The notes beneath the pieces are model-generated. The model was not told the DNA's origin, did not search any database, and was given only the letters and a program-made list of their open reading frames with translations. 64,000 nucleotides of DNA from Massospora cicadina. Its lineage: Eukaryota > Entomophthoromycota > Entomophthoromycetes > Entomophthorales > Entomophthoraceae. Below are positions 1 to 11,164 of the stretch, in pieces. The stretch lies in contig JAKSZP010014947.1 of NCBI GenBank assembly GCA_022478985.1, forward strand, positions 1 through 64,000, read 5' to 3'. The position numbers and the translations under genes were made by a program. Within the stretch, counting starts at the first letter, position 1; each line of letters opens with the position of its first letter.

Positions 1-1345
1 CGGTTAGCTCGATGGGCTCTAAAGCTCCAGCCTTATGACATGAAGATTGAACACTGATCTGGGACCTGCACATGAATGTTGATGGGTTGACTCATCTGTC
101 AGTCCTTCACTTGGATAATTTTGAGGCGGAGAGGTTACATGACCTCTTAATGACCTCCAATGAATGGGAGAATGAAGATGAGCACGTTCAGAAGATGTTA
201 GCTCAGCTCTCATAACACAAAAGTGGAGAACGGGAATTTGTATAAGCATGTGTGAGAAAAATGGCTGCCTCACCTTTGGCCCTTGGAACGCATACCTGCT
301 ATCCTAGAAGCTCATACCACCCTAGGACATGGAGGATCCAAGAAAACCTATGAGTGGATTAAAGATCGGTATTATTGGGATGAAATGATGAAATATATCG
401 TTGATGTCTTGGAAGCCTGCCTTACATGTAAGAAGCAATCCAGTTTCAATACTAGATACCAGCATCAACCCACTACCCCCCAACGACTGTTCCACACCAT
501 CAGTTTGGATGTAGTAGGTTCTCTTCCTCAGACTACTAGTGGGAACTAGTTTATTTAGTAGCTATTGATCATTTCACTAAGTGGGTGGAAGCCATTGCTC
601 TTCCTGCTTAAATGGTCAAGGCCACGGCCACCTTTTTACATCAATACATTTTCTCTTGACATGGCTGCCCCCAAGTATTACTCTGCAATAATGGTAAGAA
701 ATTCACCTCCAGAGTAGTCAAAATCCTGGCCACATCCATGAGAGCCCATCAACTTATATCATCTCCGTACAATCCCTCTACCAATGGAACTGTGGAGAGA
801 GCAAATGGCACTCTGGTATCCATCCTACGGAAAATAGCCTCTTCTGATCCACTTAATTGGGTTCAATTCTTACCCAGTGCCATTATGGCCTACTGATTAA
901 GCTACCATCGGATTTTGAAAATGTCCCCCTTCCATGTCTTTTATGGGCGGGAACCCAGAATACCTGCCCTCTTAGTCAAAGATGTATTCTCCTCTAGAGT
1001 TGAGGAACCCAAGAAGGTCATGAGAATATTGGCTCAGGGCATCATTCAACTTCAAGCTGAGGTTATGACCAATTTAGCAAAAACAGTGACTAAAGAAGGG
1101 CAGGTGGCAAATGAGATCTGGGACCCTTACCTACATTCCAAGTATCTGATATGGTATAATACTACTATATCTGCATCACTCCTAGAAGCGGTAAGCTTGA
1201 ATCCATTTGGTAGGATCCTTTCAGCATCACATATAAAAGAGTTAATGAGTATTTCATAAAATAGTTATTTGCAGGAATCACTATCAACTGAGTACATGAC
1301 CACTTCCTTCATCTTTTTTCCACCCAGCATCCTTGAGGAGGGTGA
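1..1345 (+). pseudogene. Family A element A1: RNase H end and integrase remnant
   Basis: This is the 3' part of a Ty3/gypsy pol, entering from the left edge. The first ~60 bases match the end of the RNase H domain of element A4 (53296-60574). The integrase zinc finger is visible, with His at 313-315 and 328-330 and the CLTC cysteines at 418-420 and 427-429. The first catalytic Asp lies in SLDVVG (508-510). The second catalytic position, normally Asp before Asn-Gly, reads Asn (687-689). The frame is broken by several stops and shifts (around 547, 610, 895), so no integrase could be made. It runs into a 3' LTR at 1346 after the purine run GAGGAGGGTGA. Confidence 0.85.
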
Positions 1346-2065
1346 TGTCAGACATCTGTCCTCTCAGCTGCAGAGGAAGAATGTCTTGGGTCATAATCAG
1401 CCAAAATGGGGAAATGTTGGCCATTTACAAGTTTACAATAAATCAGAAAGCTAATTTAATAAAAAAATAGAATTGACCAAAAGACCCTGGTCAATTCTTG
1501 GTGGAACCCCGCAAATTGGTTTAACACCATTTTGAATCTGGTACAGGCAATAAACCAAAAATCGAGCAGTCAGATTACTCCAACCACACAACGGACCTCA
1601 AAGTGACCATTGGAAGGCACTCCCCTGGCTATGCCCAGGCCATTCCAACACCTACATGGGGACCGCCCCCTTTTATAGGCGTGGCAGAGGTCCCCCAATG
1701 TAAAAGTTATTTTATCTAGTGGTGATTGGTTGAAGTACATCAAAAAATTACTGCATAGGTATATACTTTCATAAAACCCCATGCCAACTTTGTTTCACCA
1801 AAAAAAGTAACTCAAATTTCCCACGATCTGATAGTAGAGTATCCCATATTTCCTAATTTTGAATGCATTGAAGCTATTCCAAAATTATCCTCAAATCCCC
1901 CAACCTTTAAACAGTTTAAATATGGATTGGGCGGATATTGGGGGATTGCTTTTACTCATATACCCTGCACTGCTAATAAAAACCATAAAAAACCCAAGTT
2001 TTTATTAGCGTATATTTTATTAAATTTTATTAAATTTTTTATGGGATTCAGTGGCGTAAGCAACA
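1346..2065 (+). repeat. Family A 3' LTR (A1)
   Basis: It starts TGTCAGACAT directly after a polypurine tract, like the A4 LTRs, and shares the internal block CCAAAAGACCCTGG and following bases with them. The start is well supported. The end is placed at a CAACA about 720 bp on by analogy and is uncertain, since the A4 LTRs are 562 and 635 bp. Confidence 0.6.
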
Positions 2066-3204
2066 GTGAGCACCCCTATGCTGGATTCCTACAATTTAAT
2101 TTTGCAGCATTCATCTTGGGGTATTTTGGGCTCTAATCAGTCTGATAAAACTTTTCTAGTATAGCTATAAGCCTTAAGGCTATTTATTTTCTGAAAGATT
2201 AATCGCTATGAATTCTTTACCCCCTTCTTAGCTCTAGATAATAATTTTTTTGAGAGTCAATTGCTTTATACCTTCCTAACATGTCCAATATCCTAATATT
2301 TAACAATAAGTATAAAAAATCTATTGGCGCTGGACAAAAGTTTCCCAAAGCTTCCTCACCTTCTTATATGGTTTTCTAGACTAATAACTTGGGGGCTATA
2401 TTAGGAATTTTTTATTTCTCATACCTCTTATTTGGCTCATTCACAAATAAAGATTCGTGGCAGCTCCCCGTTTTGGGTTGGGCACCACTAGTGCTTAAAA
2501 ATGTATAAAACATTTATTGCTTTTCCTTCTTGTAAGCATCACTTTTGTTTACATGTGATTAAATTGTTTAAAATAATCACAACTTGTCTAAGTTGTGCCG
2601 TTCATTAAAAGGATGACATAGTGAATGAAACCATTGATCCCACACACCTATGAAGAAGCAATGAAGGGGAACTGGATGGGCCAGAAGGCCCAGCTGCTCA
2701 ACTTTAACCGTAGTGCAAAAAGGACCATATTTCCCAAACAGTGACTATCTCAAGATGGTCCGAGATTTTTACTGAACTGGTAACATCAGCCATGCATTTG
2801 AAAGTCCTCATGTGAATTTAATGTGCGAATTAATTTTGGCGTTAGAGCCTCTACAATATGAAGCAGTTTGTCAGGCTATTCTAGGACGCTTCCCAGAATC
2901 TGTAAGATTGACTGAAAAACTCATGATGAGAACTTTAGACCTTGGCTTTGCTACTGCTGAGGCCGCGGATGCTGCATAGCTGCCCCCATTTGTAGTCACC
3001 TACACTAAGCTGAGAGTTTTCAAGGAGCCTGATAAAATTAAAGCCAATATACCAATCACACGCACCCATTTTCTGGGATGATTAAAACTTGCTTGTGGTA
3101 CTAGAAGGACTCCAAACCACTGAAAATTGAGACTAACTGGAGGTAGCGCTAACAAGCGGGCTGCGCTCATATGGAAGACTAGTGTTCTAACTTTGGTGAT
3201 ATAT
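2066..3204. other. Unassigned AT-rich DNA with a short degraded coding-like stretch
   Basis: About 1.1 kb with no recognised gene. From about 2810 to 2980 (+) there is a protein-like frame rich in Leu, Ala and Glu (LALEPLQYEAV, then LGRFPESVRLTEKLMMR) that ends in a stop near 2978, after which similar composition continues to about 3200 with more stops. It could be a decayed gag or an unrelated pseudogene; I do not recognise a family. The rest shows nothing beyond AT-rich sequence. Confidence 0.35.
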
Positions 3205-3676
3205 TGGAGATACACCAAAGGGGTTGCACAGGGTCAATCTCACTGAGCAACGAATGGATAATATGGAGATCGTTGGACCCAAGTTAAACTTAATAAATGT
3301 AACATAAACATGAAGCAATTGCTTTAGTAAAAATTTAGACTCTTATAATATTAATAATCAGCTCCTACTGCTAACTCTCTTTTTTCTTAATCAACCCACT
3401 CCCTTGCTTCTCTTCACCTCTCACACATATCTTTGTTGTTTTTAGTCAGATTTGACCCTTCTTCTTAGTTAATACTTATTTACTACTTTTTTGGGGTTTC
3501 TCTTCATCATTGAATCTCCAGTGGAACTCCTCCTATATGCCAAGATCAACCTGCTCCGCGTCAACACATCTCAGATTAATTGATAAATACTTATATAGGC
3601 CTGATATGACAGATAACCAATGATCCACCAGTGGTAATTTGGCTCATCGCCCAGTCATATTGAATATCAACATTAC
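3205..3676 (-). repeat. Family B-type LTR of element B0
   Basis: Read on the minus strand it begins TGTAATG and soon gives an ATATGACTGG block, the signature near the start of all family B LTRs in this window (17910, 22348, 30027, 51361). It ends near TATCTCCA. Its 472 bp equals the B LTR size. Just outside it (3677-3690) lies a polypurine tract on the minus strand, GTCAAAGGGGG, identical in form to that before the B2 3' LTR, so it is the 3' LTR of a minus-strand element whose pol remnant lies at 4990-6060. Confidence 0.7.
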
Positions 3677-3749
3677 AAGCCCCCTTTGACTGACCAATAA
3701 GCTGCACGAATTTCTTTGACCGTTACTTGATGCAGCCAACAATGTGACA

Positions 3750-4985
3750 GAAACTAAGTGCTTGAGACCCTAACTTTTTCCTTTGTTTATGGCTTGGTGC
3801 AGATCTGGGAGACTTAGGCTGCATTCCACTCCCCCAGTTCCCCCTTCCCCCAGGTAATGAAGGAGGGGCTGAAGTGGACACCGTGACCCTTCTGGCCCAG
3901 GAGGAGCTCCTTCCTGAATTTATTGGGCATTTGTCTTCCTTGCACGCCCCCTTTGGGGACATAGTGGCCCAGTTACGCTGGGGAGTGTAATGGAGCCAAG
4001 GCCCTTTGTTTAATGAAGAAGCCCAGCTCCTGGCGGATGAATTTAACCGTCTAGTTCTCCTGCCTCCCGCTGAGCCTCATCCCACAGTATTGTTAGTCTG
4101 AAGAATGCTGTGCTTCATGCGGTGGGTGGTAGCCAGCTGGTTGGGGTTCTTCCCCGCGCTCCAACCACTTCTGGTCCCTATGGGTCAAATTCCAAAATAA
4201 CTGATTGAATCATATGCAATCTGGGGTTGCTGCAGCATTCACCGCCCTCAGCACAAATGACCCAGACCAATACCTCCCCATTATGGCACTCCTCGGGAAC
4301 ATGGTCTTTTTTCATCCCATGGGCAATATTGGGTCAGTGATGGAGTGGCACCAGGCGACCATTGAATGTCCCAGCAAGCAGCATTTACAGCAGCCTCTCC
4401 TTTTCTGGCTGATTATCCTAGCATGAAAACTTCCTCATGGATTGCCTGGATCTGGTCACGGCCTTTTCTCTGCGAGCTGGGACTCACTTACTTATTTGCC
4501 AGCCCCTATGACTCCAGTCCTCTCTTCTCATGTACTTTTTGATCTCCTGAGACCATCAGCACATGTGGTTGTGGGATTTTCTCTTAGTGGGACAAAAGTG
4601 GGTTCATCTTGATCAGCCAGCCAAGCTATTGCCACCTCACCTGTTACCCCGGGTACCAGTCCCTCATCCTCCTCTATTTCTGCTTCCCCATCCTCCCCTC
4701 CGTTTGCTAGCATGATGTCCCCAGAGCGGATACCCTCTTCCTCTCTCTTGACTCTGTAGCCTCTTCCCCCACCACCAACATGAGAAGGGTGTAGTGAATC
4801 CGCGCCACCCTCGAAGTGGCAAAAAAAGAAAAGTGGTCCCAACCAAGCAAGGCACAAGAAGCACTTCAAAAAAACTGAGAAGGGGGAGACAAAGACAGCT
4901 TAGCGGAAGAACACTAGCAGTAATACCTAATAAAACCAAGCTTATATACACCTCAATAATTTAGTTGATTTTTTTTCTTTTTATA
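3750..4985. other. Unclassified GC-richer segment splitting element B0
   Basis: This segment sits between the polypurine tract of B0 and the end of its pol, so it looks inserted. It is richer in G+C than its surroundings. On the + strand it has coding-like stretches broken by stops: an acidic Leu-rich part around 3860-3990, then Pro-Leu-rich sequence. Near the end (4798-4960) there is an open basic tail with GKKRKVV, resembling a nuclear localisation signal. No domain is recognisable. It might be a captured or decayed host gene, or gag of another element. Confidence 0.35.
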
Positions 4986-4989
4986 TAAG

Positions 4990-6060
4990 TCTCTATTGTT
5001 GTTTATATGCTATAAGGAACTTAGCATGTACTCGTTTTATGATACAACCACTTGTTGGGTCCTTGATAGTATAGGCATCCACCCCAGTTTTCCCTATTAC
5101 TTCAAAAGGCCCAATCCTAATAACAGCTAGTTTATGCTTCTGCCCAAACCCGTGCTGATCGTGGAATAGAACCATATCCCCATCTTTGAACTGCTCTATC
5201 CCGCTACACTATATCTAATTGACAGCCTGATTCTTTTCTTCTTGGCTAATCTGAACTAGTATGCTTCAGTTTGTAGCTTGATCTGCATATTTTTTAGAGT
5301 GGTCAATTAGCATTGAGGCTCCATTCCGCTGGTATCTTCCACACAGGTGTAGAGCAGTTCAGATAGAGCTGGGTTCCATCCATATAGTTGCTAAAAGACT
5401 CTTCCCCATTGCTGAGTGGTATCTATACCATAGGCGAAAATGGCGGTGGAAAGGAGGGTACTCCAATCAGAGGGTCTATCCGTTCCAACTTCTGAAGTAT
5501 ATTCACCAGGATCCCATTAACCCATTTGACCATTCCGTTGTATTAGGGGTGATATGCGGTTGTTAGGACCTCCCAGATGGCCATCATTTCATTGAGCTTG
5601 GGTATAATGTTGAGGGTGAAATTAGTTACATTGTCAATAAGAATAAACTGAGGGAAGCTGTGACGCTAAATTATACATTCCATTAAAAACTTAGCCACAT
5701 TCACTGCCACCAGATCCCGTATTACCTGTGCCTTGACCCACCTAGTCAAGTGGTCAATTGCCACCAGGATATACTTAGACCAATTTGCTCATGTCAATAA
5801 GGGCTTAATAATGCCAATGGATACTATGCGACAGGAAGAATGAGGTTTCACCAGCTGATAAGAGGTCTTCTGGAAGAACGGATTTTCCACTTGGCACTGG
5901 TGGCAGCAGGATATGGTCTCTAGCACATCAAAGTACATGCCTCCCAATAGTATTGACTTGTAAGAACTCCAACGTCTTGCACAACCCTCCATGACCCACC
6001 ACCTTGTGCACGCTCAGAAATGATGTCCAGTTGAGCGGAGGGTTTTGGGAAACTCAGCAT
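4990..6060 (-). pseudogene. Family B element B0: integrase remnant
   Basis: Minus-strand pol end closely related to B2 (28926-29990). The zinc-finger cysteines are seen in SCCHQCQVE (about 5890-5920). The C-terminal domain FEVIGKTGVDAYTIKDP lies at about 5060-5110 and pol ends at the stop at 4993. The first catalytic Asp region is ruined (GIIKPL where B2 has DVVGPL). Many stops and shifts. The upstream end is cut at 6060 by a family D LTR, and RNase H is missing on the far side. Confidence 0.8.
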
Positions 6061-7070
6061 TGTCAGAAAATCGACTATGGGCTCTGCTAGCTGGCAGGCT
6101 AACCATTATGAAGACTGGTCAGCCCTTGCCATTTCACCTTAGGCGTTGGGGCTAGCAGCGCCGGCTAACCCCTTGGCATGTCACCAGTGCCATTTTGGGG
6201 ATCCCCTTTAACCTAAACAACAACCAACGAAATAAATATAGACTTATAACAAAAGGTAGATAGGCAAAGGGAGATATTTATTGAAAGGGAAGCGTCATCT
6301 ATTTATACTATTTACAAAAGGGGTACTGCACATATCGCTGAGCTATTGGCTCTTCTGCTGGTTCTTCCAGCCAACCACTTCTCTTCTTCTTCTTCTTCTT
6401 TGTCTACATTATCTCTTCCCTGGCGTTGACCCTCTCACTCCATCCTTCCCAATGTCCAAATTAGTTTTGGCTCATCCTCAGCCTTAAGTCACCGGTGAGC
6501 CATATAAATTAATAATCTAATTAAATGTCAAATTTGGATTTGACCTTCAAATTAATATAAATGCACCAGAAACTACTTTGGTCGCTTGCTTTGACTTGGA
6601 ATATCTCAGCATCTCGCTGACATCTATTCTCCCCTTATCTTAATAATAAATGAGGCACAGGAAACAACCTCAGCTGCCTTGAACTCATAATTGTTGGATC
6701 CGCCAACATTGGATAATCAGGCAGTGAACATCTGAAGCAGATACATTGGCTTTCCACCAGAAATCCCACAATGGACCACAAATGGCCGTTGGCATTGACC
6801 ACTGATTCCGCTGACTGATTGGATCATCCTCAGCTATTAGTCACTGGTGATCCTTCTACTAATTTGGGGCCACTGATTGGCCTCACTTGAACCTAAGTAC
6901 TAAACTCGGCGGAATACTAATTTTAGCTCAACCCAAATTGGGGAGCAACTAACCAGCAATCACATTAAAGCACACAAAATTCAGTCAATAAACCACTCCG
7001 CTGGGATTGGCTATATCATTTCAAATATCAATAAATCATTGGAGGATTCCATCTGGTTAAAATCACGACA
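6061..7070 (+). mobile_element. Family D LTR, first copy
   Basis: It starts TGTCAGAAAATCGACTATGG and ends near ATCACGACA. It is a near match over its whole length to the solo LTR at 30782-31836, whose limits are fixed by a perfect target duplication. It holds a pyrimidine-rich TTC microsatellite near 6380-6400. No matching 5 bp duplication is seen at its ends (AGCAT left, TATCT right), and no D-family internal coding region occurs in the window, so it is a solo or rearranged LTR. Strand is arbitrary. Confidence 0.75.
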
Positions 7071-7099
7071 TATCTAAATTATAACAATTATTCTGCAGG

Positions 7100-7745
7100 A
7101 GATTTAGCACTCTTTACTGACAGATTAATTTGATACAGGGATTTTACCAAACCACTTATACTAAAAAGGATAAAAACTAATATATAAAAAAGTTAGATTT
7201 TTATGAAGTTTTTTATTAGTTGTGGTGAAGGGATTTAAATTGAACCCTCTTAATAAATCAATGCTAATATTTAAACCTTGAGGCTCAAAGTTTGTATTGC
7301 TTAGTAATGTCCAAAATAGGGAATATTGGGATTTAACCTATCAGATCAGTTGAGACTCACCTCACTTCAATGTGAGGGCAGATGGGAAAGTGAAAGTCAT
7401 GAAAATGAACCTGTGAGGAAGGTATTTAATAATTTTAGACCAATCAGAAGGTGAAAAAATATTTTCACCTTGCTGGACCCCCTCCAACCCTATAAAAGAT
7501 GCTAGTCTCCATGGGGTAGATTAGACTAAATTAAACAAGGCCTGAGGAGCCTCCAATGGACTCCTTTTTTTTCAGCGCATAGTTGGTGCAATTCACTAAC
7601 CAAACTCATGGTATTTGCCCAAGAAGTACTAGTATAAGTTTTACCCTGATTAGAGGGGTTCCAACTGGATTTGACCATGTTTTTTGGCCAATATTTTCAT
7701 CATTTACCTCTAAACCACTATTTTTTATACATCAGACTTGCAATT
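7100..7745 (-). repeat. Family A 3' LTR (A2), diverged
   Basis: On the minus strand this follows integrase A2 and a polypurine tract (CTTGAAGGGGGTGAAG, around 7755). Blocks shared with the A4 LTRs include the CCTATCAGA region near 7340 and the AATCAGAAGGTGAAAAAAT region near 7440. Boundaries are approximate because the sequence has drifted. A short + strand ORF here (7583-7786) is judged to be chance. Confidence 0.5.
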
Positions 7746-7749
7746 GTCC

Positions 7750-8091
7750 AACTTCACCCCCTTCAAGATTGTTTGGGGAAGAATAAAGCCAAAAGAATCA
7801 GCCATGAACTCAGTTTATTTTTTACTCCTGTAGCAATAAATTTGATGGGATAATCATCTCTTTGCTTGTAAGTGACTACAAAAGGTCCTTCCCAAATAGA
7901 CCAAGTTTCTCCCTTCTAGAGGTGATACAATGTGGTAGTAAAGCACCAAGGCAGATATTTGTAAGGAAGAGGGAGCCAGAGCTCATTATCAGTTTGACCC
8001 TCTTTTGTGAAAGTTTTGTTTAAATTAGTCATAGCCTCTGATTGTAAATGAATGAAGTGCTAGGCCAACTTCTTCATGACTTGCTCAGAGA
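7750..8091 (-). pseudogene. Family A element A2: integrase C-terminal part
   Basis: On the minus strand this matches the last part of A4 integrase (53940-54270), including the stretch before the final polypurine tract. It is the downstream half of a pol that is split by the solo family C LTR at 8092-9521; the upstream half resumes at 9522. Multiple stops. Confidence 0.75.
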
Positions 8092-8810
8092 TGTCATGGA
8101 TTCAGCAGAAGAAGTTTAGATTGGCCTGCCAGTTGGGATGCGTAAGCATCCAAAAAGCAAGCCAGAATTCCAGAGGCATTTCCAACCAAATGACTTGATA
8201 TGGAGCCAGGCAATGGGAAATGATGAATTGTTAGTGTAACACAACAGTGAGTATGATCCCGACGACAAACCACAATGAGCCCACTCCTGACCCAGGGGGT
8301 CTTGCTGCAGAGGGTGGGATCACAGAGATGGTTTTAATGAGTTCCTCAGCATATGGGGTCATTTCAACTGGGAAGGTAAGGAGACAGATTCTCTCTTGCA
8401 ATTGGTGGACATAAGGCCACAAGATTCCCATATACTGTTGCCAGAAGTTCGTGATAACAGGGTTGTAGACCTAAAAAATATTGGACTCGCTGAATCTAAT
8501 CGATGATGGAGGGGGTCATAGTGACCAAAAGTACTGGTAGAGCCCATCTGGTATATGGATCGACAGGCCACCAGGGAAACGCCATCAGGGATGCAGTCAG
8601 AAGGGATAATACAATAAAAAATTGTTTGGTTTTTTGGCAAAAGTTTATTGAAAGGAAATGAAGAAAATTGACCAACAATATTCTCAGTGATATGCAACTG
8701 ATTTAATAGTGGTTGACTGGGGTAGTGACAAGCCGGGATCAGGACCCTCAATTTCGACCTAACTGGTGAATTATTCAGTAATGAGACGGTTTGTTCCTTG
8801 AGAACTGGCA

Positions 8811-9023
8811 TCAAAAAATTTGGTGGCAGGCTGAGTCACTGTCAGTTTGACCTTGAACATCTGAACTGAGGCTCAGGTATGTTTCCAACAGTTGGAATGA
8901 TGGCGTTTGGCCCAACAAGCGACGGGAATCCCCCAAGGCCACCCCACATAGGGATGGGACCATTTGGTTGGGAACGGGTTTGAGACACCCAACCCACCTG
9001 CGCTTGGTCACTGGGCTGTTCAT
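8811..9023 (-). CDS. Second small U3 frame overlapping the first by ATGA
   Basis: A 70-residue frame whose ATG overlaps the stop of the 9020-9520 frame. The same ATGA overlap and the start of a similar protein (MNNPVTEHG, then GPPLCGVALGDSRRS) occur in the C2 3' LTR near 34120. This suggests a conserved sequence but not necessarily a protein. No domain is recognised. It could be the same protein read through a frameshift. Confidence 0.25.
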   Translation of the reverse strand: MNSPVTKRRWVGCLKPVPNQMVPSLCGVALGDSRRLLGQTPSFQLLETYLSLSSDVQGQTDSDSACHQIF

Positions 9024-9520
9024 TCAGTCAGTAGCATCACATCAGCCGCAACACCCAAATTGTCAACAGGGGACTTCAAACCCTCATCAAAAGCATCCGA
9101 TGCTATAGCCTGCCCATTGAGGATGATCCCCAATGACTTTGGTAGGGAGGTGATTTGCTCGATTAACCCATTAATTGAATTGGAACCATCAGGTGTTCCA
9201 GCTGATAACTCAGTCTTCATGCCTTTCCGGCCACTTGAGATCCAAGCATTGGCCAGATTACCACTTGAATTAAATTTGATTGATTTCAATTTGACAATCT
9301 TAGCACAGATTTCGCTGATTCCCCATAACAGTTCTGCCAAGGTAAGTGTGGGTACTGAGGGTGAGATCCGAAGTGGAAGGGCTGTTACCCAGCGCTCATC
9401 TACTACATGAGCGGGATCGCCCTGAGTAACGAGGTGTACCGCCATCCTCTTTGGTGTCTTCTTACTCAGGAATGGGAAAATGGCCCAATCAATGGTTAGA
9501 GGACGTTCCCCGGGACTTAC
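9020..9520 (-). CDS. U3-resident reading frame of family C LTR (unknown product)
   Basis: An open frame from the first bases of the LTR; its first ATG is at 9445, giving 141 residues. It contains VVDERWVTALPL, repeated with small changes in all family C LTRs here (12690, 17835, 34500, 44680, 50170). In C2 the frame is continuous with the end of pol across the polypurine tract, so it may be a C-terminal extension of pol, or a separate protein made from the 3' LTR. No known domain is seen. In the C2 LTRs a TGG codon (9323-9325 here) is a TGA. Whether it is translated is unknown. Confidence 0.45.
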   Translation of the reverse strand, partial: VSPGERPLTIDWAIFPFLSKKTPKRMAVHLVTQGDPAHVVDERWVTALPLRISPSVPTLTLAELLWGISEICAKIVKLKSIKFNSSGNLANAWISSGRKGMKTELSAGTPDGSNSINGLIEQITSLPKSLGIILNGQAIASDAFDEGLKSPVDNLGVAADVMLLTE

Positions 9521-9521
9521 A

Positions 9522-9919
9522 AGAGTCAGTTCTATCAGTGGAAATGTCTTTGGCTAATAATGCTGGCACCCCAGGTTCCCATCCATACAACACACAGAAT
9601 AGAGATATCTTAAGGATCTGGCGGTAACTGATCTGGTAGGCCATGAGGGCACTTGGTAATTACAGATCCTTTGAAGGGGGTCTTAAGTGGCCATTTCCAT
9701 AATATAGAGACCAGGGTCTCATTGGCTCTTTCCATGGTACCATTGGTTGAGGAGTTATAAGAGGCAGAAAAGAGCTGTTGAACACCCATGAAGGTAGCTA
9801 GGATCTTCCCCACTTGGGAGGTGAAGTTTTTAACATTATTACAGAGAAAAAACTTGAGGGCAACCATGTCAAGCAAAGATATACTGATGGAGGAAAGTGG
9901 CAGTATCTTTAAACATCTG
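9522..9919 (-). pseudogene. Family A element A2: integrase core part
   Basis: Minus-strand continuation of A2. It holds the integrase core segment with CNNVKNFTSQVGKILATFMG, in which the second catalytic Asp is Asn, as in A1 and A4. The C-terminal Glu region follows (STNGTMERANETLVSILWK). It is cut at 9919 by the TRIM-like element G. The missing upstream part of A2 does not reappear after G. Confidence 0.8.
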
Positions 9920-10467
9920 TGTCAGGATTCTCCCTTTATTGGGGGAAGCTCCAACTAGGGGTTGTGACCCACCTATGGGAAGATGCTAGATTGGGCTCCT
10001 CATTAACTTGGGTTGAGCCTGATCCAAAGTACTGGGAATCATCCCCAATATATTTATTTATATTAATAAATTAACTCTGGTGACTAATGCTGAGGATTTC
10101 AAATGGATTTTTGGGTCATAGTGGAATCTCTTTTCAGCACTTGCACCCCAATAAGTTACCTTTTTGAATCACCAGAGAATCATGCCAAGGATGGTCCTAT
10201 TCCCTTGTATTAATATTTATATTACTTATCTCAATCGGTAACCAATGCTGACACTTTCCCTATTCCAATTCCTCCCTTTTCAATTTCAATTTTAGCCTCA
10301 AGGTCATATAAGTACCCCACAGCTTACTTCAATAAACTATCATTTCTCACAATCTCCTTTCCTTTTTTAGCTTTACCTAAGGCCTTAATGGCCTATAAAC
10401 TCTCTGGGGGCTTTAAGACCCTGGTTAAGAGGGGCTGGGTTGGAGTTGCTCCCACGAGTTCCCAAAA
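9920..10467 (+). repeat. Family G 5' LTR
   Basis: It starts TGTCAGGATTC and ends before the primer site at 10469. It aligns along its length with 10938-11164 plus 12206-12530. Shared blocks include CATGCCAAGGATGGTCC near 10180, the AATGCTGACACTTTCCC block near 10240 and the CTAAGGCCTTAATGGCC block near 10377. Confidence 0.75.
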
Positions 10468-10468
10468 G

Positions 10469-10486
10469 TGGTGCTCACTACAGGGG
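10469..10486 (+). promoter_or_regulatory. Family G primer binding site
   Basis: TGGTGCTCACTACAGGGG begins two bases after the 5' LTR. It matches the family B sites at 18378, 22826 and 51933, implying a tRNA whose 3' end reads GUAGUGAGCACCA. I cannot name the tRNA. Confidence 0.75.
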
Positions 10487-10937
10487 CCCCTGAGTTCTCA
10501 GAAAGATCTAATTTGAGGAAGGAGGAGGGGCAGTTGCTGCTGAGGGCCTTTGGCCTGAGGTTTACCTTGGCCCCTGACCCCAAGAGGGCAAGCTAGGATG
10601 AGGGGGACTAAGGGCCTCCCAAAGCTATCCTGAGCAGCCAAGCTCAGGTTACCAGTGTTTGATCCCCAATTCCAGCTCCAGCGCCAATGCTGGGTGTCAT
10701 CCCTGACTATTAAACTTCTTCCCAATGCCAGCTCCAGCGCCAATGCTGATTATCATCCATGATGCCAGCTCTTATGCTGATGCTGGCCCCAGCGCTGATG
10801 CCAGGTGTTAATCCCAATGCTAGGGCCTCCTCCTGATGACAGCTCCAGCGCTGATGCCAGAAGTCAATCCTGATGCTGGCTCTACGCCAATGACCCTGCC
10901 TCAGCTCTGACCCCTAGTCGAGGGTTGGAGGGGGCTC
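10487..10937 (+). other. Family G internal region with degenerate tandem repeats
   Basis: No coding potential for gag or pol. From about 10665 to 10900 there is a run of diverged copies of a unit built on CCAGCTCCAGCGCCAATGCTG. The region ends with a purine-rich tract (10920-10935) that would prime plus-strand synthesis. Confidence 0.6.
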
Positions 10938-11164
10938 TGTCAGGAGTCCCCCTTAATTTGGGGAAGCCACGACTAGGGGTTGCAACCCACCTATGGGCAG
11001 ATGCCAGATTGGGCTCCCCATCAACTTGGTTGAGCTTGATCCAAAGTATTGGGGATTTTCCTAATATTTTTATTTAAATTAATAGTTTGATATTGGTGAC
11101 TAATGCTGAGGATGTCAAACATATTATTATGTCATGGCAGAATTTCTTTTCAGTGATTGCAGCC
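10938..11164 (+). repeat. Family G 3' LTR, first part
   Basis: It begins TGTCAGGAGTCCCCC and follows the 5' LTR closely until the insertion of solo LTR H at 11165. It resumes at 12206 after the CAGCC target duplication. Confidence 0.75.

Larger units (their letters stand above)
8092..9521 (-). mobile_element. Solo family C LTR inserted in A2 integrase
   Basis: On the minus strand it starts TGTAAGTCCCGGGG and ends CATGACA. It is flanked by AGAGA (8087-8091) and AGAGT (9522-9526), a 4/5 target duplication, and the A2 integrase reads on across it. At 1430 bp it is longer than the C1 (1284) and C2 (1154, 1150) LTRs. A TATA-like TATTAAAT lies near 8700 and AATAAA near 8645 on the minus strand, so the first ~750 bp are U3. 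It carries a U3 reading frame (9020-9520). Confidence 0.85.

Noticed and set aside
4528..4951. Minus-strand ORFs of 95-113 codons
   Set aside because: They overlap each other in two frames, are low in complexity (Gly/Glu or Leu/Pro rich) and reflect the GC-richer composition. The + strand basic tail is more protein-like, though also unproven.
6056..7075. Target duplication for the first D LTR
   Set aside because: Flanks AGCAT and TATCT do not match, and the B0 integrase does not resume on the right, so a simple insertion cannot be shown.
7583..7853. Two overlapping + strand ORFs of 60-67 codons
   Set aside because: They lie antisense in the decayed family A LTR and PPT region and have no recognisable content.
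8964..9410. A 148-codon + strand ORF
   Set aside because: It is the antisense shadow of the U3 frame at 9020-9520 (-), which has the motif shared among LTR copies. The antisense frame is not conserved in C2.
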